This document shows, in pieces, positions 41,660 through 48,866 of a stretch of DNA of 64,000 nt. Location of the stretch: NCBI GenBank assembly GCA_024235095.1, contig JACKNC010000001.1, positions 2,732,501 to 2,796,500 of the forward strand, written 5' to 3'. Made by a program: the position numbers and the translations under genes. The notes beneath the pieces were generated by a model. It was not told the DNA's origin. It did not search any database and worked only from the letters and a program-made list of their open reading frames with translations. Numbering within the stretch: position 1 is the first letter of the stretch; every line of letters starts with the position of its first letter. This DNA is from Gammaproteobacteria bacterium. GTDB taxonomy: Bacteria; Pseudomonadota; Gammaproteobacteria; Competibacterales; Competibacteraceae.

Positions 41660-43360
41660 ATGCATAACCTGTCGCGATTCAGTATAAACGTTTTCCGGTG
41701 CGTACTGGCGGTCTTGCTGCTCAATTTGGCGTTGACCTTTCAGAACCTCTGGCCGACCGCCGGGGTGCGCTGGGTTCTGGAATTTTCGCTTGATTTGTTG
41801 GCGTTGTTGCTGGCGTTGAGTTTACTCATCGCCTGGCGCGGACCGCTCGGTCGCTGGGGTCGGGGGTTGCTACTCGGCGGCTTTATCATCCTGGTTCTGG
41901 TGCGGTACATCGACGTAGCCATGCCGGCATTGATGGGGCGCGCGATCCATTTATATTGGGACAGCCAGCATGTTCCCCAGGTTGCAGCCATGTTTCTGGA
42001 CAGCGTGCCGATCTGGCAGTTGGTTTTGGGCGGGCTGGCGTTACTGGTCGGGTTCGGCGTCATGATAGCGATGTTGCGCTGGATGTTGGGCGCGATCCTG
42101 GCGACACTCGAACAACCGGTTGGGCGCTGGGTTGTCGGTGGTCTAGCGGTGATTTTACTGGCGGCATATAGCGCGGGCCGCTTGAGCGCGCGTTTGCCAA
42201 CCGAATATTACTTTGCCTTGCCGGTGACCCCGGTGCTGGTTGAACAGATCGAACTGGCGCTGGAGGCGACCGTGTTTCGTAATCAGGGACGCATCGCTGC
42301 TCAATCACCGCTGCCGGCTTCCAATCTGGGTCGGTTGCAGGGTGGCGATCTGCTGGTGATGTTCTTCGAATCATACGGGGCGCTGGTTTTCGACGATCCC
42401 CGCTTTGCTAAGCCGTTGACCGGCGACTTCGCCGCATTGGAACAGGCGCTGGAACAGGCGGGTTGGCGGATGGCCTCGGCGCGAGTAGAGTCAAGCACCT
42501 TTGGCGGCCAATCCTGGCTGGCGCATTCCAGCCTGTTGTCCGGGTTACGGATTGCGGACCAGGGGGATTATCGGGAATTGCTCGCCACCGACCGGGCGAC
42601 TCTGGCGCAATCCTTCGCCAAAGCGGGTTACCGAACAGTGGCGGTCATGCCAGGGTTGCGTTACCCGTGGCCGGAAGGGCGATTTTACCGGTTCGATAAG
42701 ATTTATAATGCAGAACGATTGAACTATCGCGGCCCCGCCTATGGCTGGTGGGCGATTCCCGACCAGTACAGTCTGTATCGGATTCACCAGATTGAATTGG
42801 AACCGTTGGCGAATCGCGCGCCGCGCTTCATCTTTTTTCCGACGATCAACAGCCATGCGCCTTTTGCGCCCTTGCCGCCCTATCAGCCGGACTGGAGCGT
42901 TTTCGATGTGGCCGCTCATCAGGAAGCAGTATCCACAGCGACCAGGTCGGTCGAATTGAATGAGCGACTGGATGGGGCGGCGCTGGCTGCGGCTTATATC
43001 CAGAGCGTTCGCTATAACCTGGCTGTAGTAGGTGGTTATCTGCGCCAGTATGCGCCGCCGAATGCCTTGCTTATCGTGCTGGGCGATCATCAACCACCGG
43101 CGATTGTGGGGGGGCGGGACCTTTCCTGGCAGACGCCGGTGCATGTTTTTTCGCGTGACCCGGCGTTGCTGGAGCGCTTTGTGGCGCGAGGATTTCAATC
43201 GGGCATGAGACCGGGACCGACTTTATTCGGTGGAATTGAACGAGTGGGGCCGTTGTTGCTGGAAGTGTTGGATGAAGTAAACCACGCAAACCTCAATCTG
43301 CCGCCGGTTCCCACAGCGCGCCCAATTCCAGACCGATATCCGCGAACGGCTCCACGCTGA
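41660..43360 (+). CDS. Membrane sulfatase-fold enzyme (LtaS/YejM-like alkaline-phosphatase superfamily)
   Basis: This protein of about 566 residues has five N-terminal TM helices (residues about 7-180) and a periplasmic sulfatase-like domain. Visible metal-site landmarks are 'LLVMFFESYGALVF' and the C-terminal 'LLIVLGDHQPPA'. The likely nucleophile lies in 'VESSTFGGQSWLAHSSLLSG'. Such enzymes transfer phosphoglycerol or phosphoethanolamine or act as phosphatases; the exact reaction cannot be read. The ATG at 41660 lacks a clear SD. The last about 22 codons run antisense through the 3' end of uma2, so the natural stop may have been lost. Confidence 0.82.
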   Translation: MHNLSRFSINVFRCVLAVLLLNLALTFQNLWPTAGVRWVLEFSLDLLALLLALSLLIAWRGPLGRWGRGLLLGGFIILVLVRYIDVAMPALMGRAIHLYWDSQHVPQVAAMFLDSVPIWQLVLGGLALLVGFGVMIAMLRWMLGAILATLEQPVGRWVVGGLAVILLAAYSAGRLSARLPTEYYFALPVTPVLVEQIELALEATVFRNQGRIAAQSPLPASNLGRLQGGDLLVMFFESYGALVFDDPRFAKPLTGDFAALEQALEQAGWRMASARVESSTFGGQSWLAHSSLLSGLRIADQGDYRELLATDRATLAQSFAKAGYRTVAVMPGLRYPWPEGRFYRFDKIYNAERLNYRGPAYGWWAIPDQYSLYRIHQIELEPLANRAPRFIFFPTINSHAPFAPLPPYQPDWSVFDVAAHQEAVSTATRSVELNERLDGAALAAAYIQSVRYNLAVVGGYLRQYAPPNALLIVLGDHQPPAIVGGRDLSWQTPVHVFSRDPALLERFVARGFQSGMRPGPTLFGGIERVGPLLLEVLDEVNHANLNLPPVPTARPIPDRYPRTAPR

Positions 43361-43880
43361 CGATGGCCTCGTCCTGGAACAGTCCGATCACCGTCCAGCG
43401 CTCTTCCCGCAAGGCGAACGCTTCAAGGGTTCGTGCCACGGGATCGACCAGCCACAGGTACGACACGCCATAACGGGCATAAACCGGCATCTTGGTGAAG
43501 CGATCCTTGCGCGCGGTCGAGGGCGAGACAATTTCGCAGACCCAATCCGGGACGACATTGAAACGATGATCGTTGGGCAGGCGGGGCATCCGCTCCCGCC
43601 GCCAACCCGCAAGATCGGGAACAAGAACTTCGGTGTCGCGGATGAAATGTAGTTCCGGTTCATCGAGAATCCACCAGCCCCCTGGCCCGCCGCGCCCCCG
43701 GTGATAGGCTGAGCCGATGTCCATGGTCAACGCTGAACCCGCTAATCCATGGCGACCCGTCGGGCGGGCCTGGGTATATAACCAGCCATTGATAATTTCA
43801 CCGGTGAGATTCTCCGGCAGAGCTTCGAGTTGCGCATACAGGTCTTCTGGCGGCGTCGCTATTTTCATCACAGCGGACAT
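43293..43880 (-). CDS. Uma2-family (DUF820) putative endonuclease
   Basis: This 195-residue restriction-endonuclease-like protein shows 'ALPENLTGEIINGWLY' near the N-terminus, the PD-(D/E)XK core 'VLVPDLAGWRRERM' and 'VVPDWVCEIVSPSTARKD', and 'VYARYGVSYLWLVDP' with the usual Tyr/Trp. It ends 'GLELGALWEPAAD'. SD ggag precedes the ATG. Uma2 genes are abundant in cyanobacteria and some proteobacteria and travel in gene islands; their cell role is unknown. The 3' end overlaps the convergent sulfatase gene by 68 bp. Confidence 0.88.
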   Translation of the reverse strand: MSAVMKIATPPEDLYAQLEALPENLTGEIINGWLYTQARPTGRHGLAGSALTMDIGSAYHRGRGGPGGWWILDEPELHFIRDTEVLVPDLAGWRRERMPRLPNDHRFNVVPDWVCEIVSPSTARKDRFTKMPVYARYGVSYLWLVDPVARTLEAFALREERWTVIGLFQDEAIVSVEPFADIGLELGALWEPAAD

Positions 43881-43957
43881 GGGAGACTCCGGTTTGATCC
43901 AGGGTTGTTGCGGCTTTCCTCGTATTGTAGCGCAACCGGGCGAGGGCCATTGCCGTG

Positions 43958-43990
43958 GGTTCCCACAACGCGCCCAATTCTAGGCCGAAT
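43958..43990 (-). pseudogene. Relic of a second uma2 C-terminus
   Basis: Bases 43958-43989 match the last coding bases of uma2 (43306-43337) at about 28 of 32 positions and translate on the minus strand as 'GLELGALWEPTA'. The rest of this second copy is gone. It is a remnant of a duplicated uma2 gene. Confidence 0.6.
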
Positions 43991-43992
43991 CG

Positions 43993-44050
43993 GAATGTTG
44001 GGTGGGGATTGATGTCGCCAAGGCATATCTGGACGTGGTGATCTGGCCAA
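43993..44050 (+). pseudogene. 5' fragment of an IS110-family transposase
   Basis: The plus-strand frame reads 'CWVGIDVAKAYLDVVIW', which matches the conserved N-terminus of IS110-type DEDD transposases ('GIDVSKATLDVAV'), including the first catalytic Asp. No start codon or continuation remains. It directly follows the uma2 relic. Confidence 0.5.
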
Positions 44051-44089
44051 TTCAGGCTTTGATAAGAATCGATAAAACCCGACCCGGTT

Positions 44090-45553
44090 TCAGGCAAGAT
44101 TGCTCATCAACTCGGCGCGAACCCGGTCGCGAACCCGGTCAATCGCTTTCATGGCGTCTGCCAAATTCGACTTGACCCGCTTTGACAGACTATCGGGATG
44201 TACGAAGTAGGTAATTTTCCGGCCAATCCGGAAATCAGCAATCTGTTGAGCCAGTAGCAGATTGGTGATTTGCACAAATCCATTCTTAAGGTCTTCCCGT
44301 TCGGTAGCGTTGAAGATACCCAGATCGTGCAGGGCGTCGATACGCGCCAGGGTCCCGGTCTGTTCCACGCCTTCACGGAGACCGAACAGCCGCGCAGCCT
44401 CGATCAAAGGCAATAGCGCATGGTGTTTAAGATTGATTTGACCGCGATAGTAGGGATTTTCCTTTTCAGTGACGAAACCGCCGAACAGACCCAGACCCAC
44501 GTTATGATCACTGGTTTCCTCATACATCGCTCGCAAAAAAGCCCGATCCGCACGGAGCATCGTAGTCACATGGCTGCGCAAACGGCGGGCCAAATCCGGA
44601 TGATGTCCCCACACCGGCTGGAAATCGAAAAAGATATCTGATAACTGCAAGGCAATCCGATTGCGCTTGCGCCCCCAGCCCTCCAGTTGACGAAACCACT
44701 GCGACAGCGTCTTGCGCCACATCGGATTGATCGCCATGCAGTAGCCGCGACAGAGTGGCAGCCCCACTATGTCGAGAGTCGTCACCAACCGGCTGGCCAG
44801 CTCCATGAAATAGCCGTCAATACGGTTGTGCTCCTCATCGGGATAGTCCGCGATGATAAAACCGTTATCCTGATCGGGGCCAATAAAGTTCTCGCCGCGC
44901 CCACCCGAACCCATGACGATGACTGAGAAATCGACCGGCGGTTTCCCCCAACCCTCACTCGCCAGGCTGGCGATGCTCATATCGGTAACACGCCGGTAAA
45001 TATCATTATTGATGTGAGTCAGCAGCGCCTGAATTTCGGGCGCAGGCAATCCATCGTCCAACAATTCAGCCGCCAGTTCCACCTGCGCGGTCTTGACCTT
45101 TTGGAGTCCTTCAAGCGTTTCTTCATGGGTGATGAGGTCGATCTGTTGCACCATCTGTGCGGACGCCGCTGACAAGGCATCGTACAGATCGAGGATACCG
45201 ACCACGACCCGATGTTCGTCAAGGACCGGTAGATGGCGCAGGTTGTAGCGTCGCATCCGGCCAATGGCGTGGTAGAGATATTCACCCGCAGGGATGGTCA
45301 ACACCCGGCGGGTCATGACCTGGTCGACCAAGGTTTCCGGAGAAATTTGAAAGGCAATCCGCCGCGTCACATCCTGTTCGGTCAGAATGCCCAGCAAACG
45401 CCCGTTTGCGTCAATGACCAGTACACTGGAAATGTGATCGCCAGACATCCGCCGAATCGCCTCGACGCAGGTCGCGCCCGATAACACCGTTGGCGGACGG
45501 TCGCGCATGAAGTCGCGCACGAGTTTGCTGAAAATCGCCGTTTGAGATCGCAC
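44090..45553 (-). CDS. CBS-domain / DUF294 nucleotidyltransferase-like protein
   Basis: This 487-residue cytoplasmic protein has two CBS domains at residues about 15-125 ('RRMSGDHISSVLVIDANGRL', 'MRRYNLRHLPVLDEHRVV'), which bind adenine nucleotides. A DUF294 nucleotidyltransferase domain (about 145-285) carries the 'VMGSGGRGENFIGPDQDNGFI' motif, close to GlnD-type G-S-x(8-10)-D-x-D. A helical DUF294_C domain follows. The start is GTG (SD ggagg 6 nt upstream). Such proteins commonly sit beside acetate-type symporters, as here with ActP. A regulatory uridylyl- or adenylyltransferase role is inference. Confidence 0.88.
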   Translation of the reverse strand: MRSQTAIFSKLVRDFMRDRPPTVLSGATCVEAIRRMSGDHISSVLVIDANGRLLGILTEQDVTRRIAFQISPETLVDQVMTRRVLTIPAGEYLYHAIGRMRRYNLRHLPVLDEHRVVVGILDLYDALSAASAQMVQQIDLITHEETLEGLQKVKTAQVELAAELLDDGLPAPEIQALLTHINNDIYRRVTDMSIASLASEGWGKPPVDFSVIVMGSGGRGENFIGPDQDNGFIIADYPDEEHNRIDGYFMELASRLVTTLDIVGLPLCRGYCMAINPMWRKTLSQWFRQLEGWGRKRNRIALQLSDIFFDFQPVWGHHPDLARRLRSHVTTMLRADRAFLRAMYEETSDHNVGLGLFGGFVTEKENPYYRGQINLKHHALLPLIEAARLFGLREGVEQTGTLARIDALHDLGIFNATEREDLKNGFVQITNLLLAQQIADFRIGRKITYFVHPDSLSKRVKSNLADAMKAIDRVRDRVRAELMSNLA

Positions 45554-45602
45554 CCGCTACCTCCGCAATCGTTGAACATGCGTCAATGAACGGGTAAGAG
45601 TA

Positions 45603-46184
45603 TCAGGCTAAGCTGAGGATCGAAACCGAGAAAGCGGCGAACAAGGCTGTGGCGAACAGGGCGCGCGTCGATTGAAAGTTTTGCGTGACACGAAACATTT
45701 GATAGAGGCCCGCGAGAAATGAAGCCGCGCCAGCAACGGCCAGCGCCAGATAAAGCCAGGGTATCGGGCCTGTATCCGCAGAATGCGCGGTGGTGGTTGT
45801 GGCGACCGTGAACGCCACTGCCGGTAAAGCGGGCAGGGTCAATGGCAACAAGTAGCCGCCCGCTCGATAGAGCAAACCCAGTTCACCTCGGCCCCCCAGC
45901 GCCTTGGCCATCAGCCAGGCCACCAGCATAATGCCAATATGGATCATAATCGTGATCAGAATGCCTGGCAGAATATTGCCGAGCATGAGAACCCAGAACG
46001 GGATATCAGCGACTGGAATGCCTTGCAACTCGCCGCCAAGACTGCGTTGCAGAAGCGCGACCAGAATACCGTAGATAACTCCGGTCAGGATGATAAAAGC
46101 GCTGATCCATAGCGGAGCGCGCCGGTTTTCGCAGGCGTCAATAACTGCTTGTGGCTTCAGGAGAAAAATGTCGAGAATTGGCAT
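45603..46184 (-). CDS. Yip1-domain membrane protein
   Basis: This 193-residue integral membrane protein has five predicted TM helices starting at about residues 27, 60, 85, 120 and 145, and a short N-terminal 'MPILDIFLLKPQAVIDACE' that resembles the Yip1 entry motif. No enzymatic motif is present. It lies between actP and the CBS-nucleotidyltransferase gene in the same direction, with 49- and 56-bp gaps, so the four genes from 48459 to 44090 could be one unit. Function is unknown. Confidence 0.7.
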   Translation of the reverse strand: MPILDIFLLKPQAVIDACENRRAPLWISAFIILTGVIYGILVALLQRSLGGELQGIPVADIPFWVLMLGNILPGILITIMIHIGIMLVAWLMAKALGGRGELGLLYRAGGYLLPLTLPALPAVAFTVATTTTAHSADTGPIPWLYLALAVAGAASFLAGLYQMFRVTQNFQSTRALFATALFAAFSVSILSLA

Positions 46185-46240
46185 GATAATCAGAAGCGTT
46201 GAAGTAGGGGCGCAGTGATGCTGCGCCCCTGCCAGGCGGG

Positions 46241-48166
46241 CTACTGTTGGCCTGAGGCTGGCTGAGCCGCCGGAGCGGGTTCTGCCGCCGGAGCTTCGGC
46301 TGCCGGAGCGGGTTCCGCTGCTGGAGCCGGGGCCGGAGCGGGTTCTGCCGCCGGAGCCGGAGCCGGAGCCGGAGCCACTGATGGAGCCGCTGGCGCAACT
46401 GCGGCTGGTGCTTCCGGCTTCTTGGCATAAGTCGGGTCAGGTATCGCCGACCAAATCATTAGCGCCAAGGCAAAGGCGGCGGTCACCAGCGCAAAAGTAT
46501 TGCTGCTATAGCGCTTGGGATCGTAGTTCTGCCAGCCGTGGATGCGGTCGATCTCGCGCAAGATCTTTTCGTTCTTTTCACCACCGGTTAGCAGGCTAAC
46601 TACAACAATTGTGAACCAGGCCGCGGACATGGTGAAGATGCCGGTCACCAGGTGAACGATCGGACCGGCGTCGATCAATGTGAAATCACCCAACTTACCC
46701 TTGCTGAAAAACAGGATGCCGGACAGGATGCCGCCGACCAAGAGACCAGCGATTGCCCCAGCCTTGTTAGCCCCTTTCCACCAGATGCCAAGGATCAAGA
46801 CGGGGGTGAAGGTCGAAGCCGCGACGATGAATGCCCAGATGACGCTGGTTAGCAAAAAGTCCGGGGGATTCAGCGCCAGACCGATGGTCGCCAGGCCACC
46901 CAGCGCGGTGAAGACGTAGCCCATCTTGATCTTGCTCTGGTCCGCCGCATTCGGATTAATCGTCGAATAGATATCGCTGCCCAGACCCGTGCCGATCACC
47001 ATGAGTAAACCCGCAATGGTTGAGAAGCCCGCCGCCAATGCGCCAGCGACCGGCATCGCGGCGATCCAGCCCGGCGTTAACGCCTGACTCATGACTACGA
47101 TCAGCAGATCCGCTTCCTTCGGCTGAATTTGCAGACCTTGCGCATTCAATTCATTCACGGTGTAGAGCTTGGCCGCGAAACCAATGGCGAAGGTCGTGAA
47201 GAACACTAGACCAATAAAGAAGGTGCCCCACAAGGTCGACACTTTGGCGTCGCGGATCGATGGCGCCGTAAAATAACGCATCGCGATGTGCGGCAAACCC
47301 ATCGTTCCGCAAGCAATCGAGAAAAACACGCCGAAGTAGAACTTGAAACTTATCGGTACGGTGCCGTTCACGGTAAGGAACGGGTTGAAATATGACGACA
47401 TCACCTCGTTCATCTGTGGCACCAGTTCGCCGTAACCAAACGGCGGGAAGAAGCTGGCCGGGCCGGCGCCGAGCTTCAACAGGATAATGGTCGCCGGTAT
47501 GTACAACGCGATCAACATGATGATCGCTTGCAACGTCTGGTTGTAGGACAGGCCATACATGCCGCCGATGGTGACGTAAGCGGTGACCACCAGGCCGCCG
47601 ACCACCAGACCGGTGGTGTAATCCCAATGGAACATCACCTGGAAGACATTGCCGACGCCTTTCATCTGGCCGATCAGATAGAGTTGGGCCAGGAAAATCA
47701 TGCAAATCACCGCCACCACTTTGGCGGTGCGCCCAAAGCGCTCACCAATAAACTGCATACTGGTGTATTTACCCCAGCGACGCAGCGCCGGCGCCAGCGC
47801 AATCGAAATTAGCACGAAGCCACCGGTGAAACTGAGCACCAGCGCAACCACATAGTACTGCATCTTCCACAGCAGGGCGGTGAAACCCAGGAAGGTGGCG
47901 AGGCTCATGTAGTTGGAACTCATGGCCAGGCCGTTTGAGAGTCCGCCAAAACTGCGACCGGCAGCGAAGTAGTCATCGCTGGAGGTCACACGCCGCTTGG
48001 ACATCCAGCCGACATACAGGAAGGAACCCATCATTAGCAGGGTATAGATGATGCCGAGTGTCGAGACCGCGCCCGAGGGTTCAAAGACGTAATACTTGGG
48101 TTCTGCCGCCTGCGCCAAAGCCAGCGCCGGCAGGAACAGGGCAATCAGCGCCAAAAGCCTGCTCAT
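46241..48166 (-). CDS. actP: Sodium/solute symporter, acetate-permease-like (ActP) with Ala-Pro tail
   Basis: This 641-residue SSS-family transporter has 13 expected TM helices after a cleavable-looking signal segment. 'DDYFAAGRSFGGLSNGLAMSSNYMS' and 'GGMYGLSYNQTLQAIIM' are family motifs, matching the VC_2705 subgroup that pairs with DUF4212. It probably imports acetate or another short organic acid with Na+. Unusual is a cytoplasmic tail of about 55 residues made almost only of Ala, Pro and Glu, encoded by GC-rich direct repeats. Its ATG overlaps the DUF4212 stop (ATGA). Confidence 0.9.
   Translation of the reverse strand: MSRLLALIALFLPALALAQAAEPKYYVFEPSGAVSTLGIIYTLLMMGSFLYVGWMSKRRVTSSDDYFAAGRSFGGLSNGLAMSSNYMSLATFLGFTALLWKMQYYVVALVLSFTGGFVLISIALAPALRRWGKYTSMQFIGERFGRTAKVVAVICMIFLAQLYLIGQMKGVGNVFQVMFHWDYTTGLVVGGLVVTAYVTIGGMYGLSYNQTLQAIIMLIALYIPATIILLKLGAGPASFFPPFGYGELVPQMNEVMSSYFNPFLTVNGTVPISFKFYFGVFFSIACGTMGLPHIAMRYFTAPSIRDAKVSTLWGTFFIGLVFFTTFAIGFAAKLYTVNELNAQGLQIQPKEADLLIVVMSQALTPGWIAAMPVAGALAAGFSTIAGLLMVIGTGLGSDIYSTINPNAADQSKIKMGYVFTALGGLATIGLALNPPDFLLTSVIWAFIVAASTFTPVLILGIWWKGANKAGAIAGLLVGGILSGILFFSKGKLGDFTLIDAGPIVHLVTGIFTMSAAWFTIVVVSLLTGGEKNEKILREIDRIHGWQNYDPKRYSSNTFALVTAAFALALMIWSAIPDPTYAKKPEAPAAVAPAAPSVAPAPAPAPAAEPAPAPAPAAEPAPAAEAPAAEPAPAAQPASGQQ
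46353..46376 (-). repeat. Hexanucleotide tandem repeat in the actP tail
   Basis: Four tandem ggagcc units on the plus strand encode Ala-Pro steps of the ActP tail. Larger copies of a gccggagcgggttc-type unit occur around 46272-46345. Slippage by one unit would add or remove two residues without a frameshift. Confidence 0.75.
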
Positions 48167-48459
48167 GGCTGACCTCCTGGCGCGCTGTCCGCCTGTCCGC
48201 TGCTGGAATCATTGATCTCCTGATCAACCTTTTCACTGACCTGGATGTAGATCCAGTACACCGGGATGAGCACCAACCAGCCAATCACAATGGTCAGCCA
48301 GTAGTCCGCCGGAAAACCGAAGATCGTCGCCTTGTTCAATTCGGGGAACAAGAAGTACATTGGGAAAATATGGGTCATCAAGGTAATGACCACAAAAGCG
48401 ATCAGTGTCGTTCGACACTGTTTTTTATAGGCTTCATGCATTCGTTCAGCGTTGTTCAT
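48163..48459 (-). CDS. DUF4212 sodium:substrate symporter small subunit
   Basis: This 98-residue membrane protein has two TM helices (about 18-40 and 53-77) and polar tails. DUF4212 proteins are encoded directly before VC_2705-type symporters and are believed to be small accessory subunits. SD aggag precedes the ATG. It ends in a 4-bp ATGA overlap with actP, a typical sign of translational coupling. Confidence 0.88.
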   Translation of the reverse strand: MNNAERMHEAYKKQCRTTLIAFVVITLMTHIFPMYFLFPELNKATIFGFPADYWLTIVIGWLVLIPVYWIYIQVSEKVDQEINDSSSGQADSAPGGQP

Positions 48460-48866
48460 TCGCTAATTTCTCCTGCCTTTGGTTGATCGCGCAGTCTTAT
48501 CATCTAGCAGCCTGGCGTAAGGCTACGCACCCAATGGACACACCCATCGCCAAAACCATATTTCCCAGTTGTCAATAGTTCGCCTGGGACGGGGGCCGAT
48601 TTTGTAACATGGATGCATCCAACTGTATAAAGATAGAAGAGAAGATAAAAATAAAAATACCCGGTCATTATTCTTTAAATAAATAATGGGCGTTATTATA
48701 TAATATTTTGAAAAATAACAAAATTTTAGAATAGAAATTTCAAACATATCGAATTTTTCGATCAGAAAATTCAGTGTGATCGATGCCCCTGGATTGACTC
48801 ACGATCAGTTATGATGAGCGCCTTCAATTCCGACCCTTGGCCAGTAACCTCCAGATCACTACTACC
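48460..48866. other. AT-rich divergent intergenic region
   Basis: This 407-bp gap lies between the divergent DUF4212/actP and tex genes. Bases about 48600-48770 are markedly AT-rich compared with the surroundings. The stretch should contain both promoters, and several TATAAT-like words occur, but no pair stands out. A 74-codon minus-strand frame here is not credible as a gene. Confidence 0.5.

Noticed and set aside
48523..48747. 74-codon minus-strand frame in the AT-rich gap before tex
   Set aside because: It lies across an AT-rich non-coding stretch, has no SD, and its composition is that of random AT-rich DNA.
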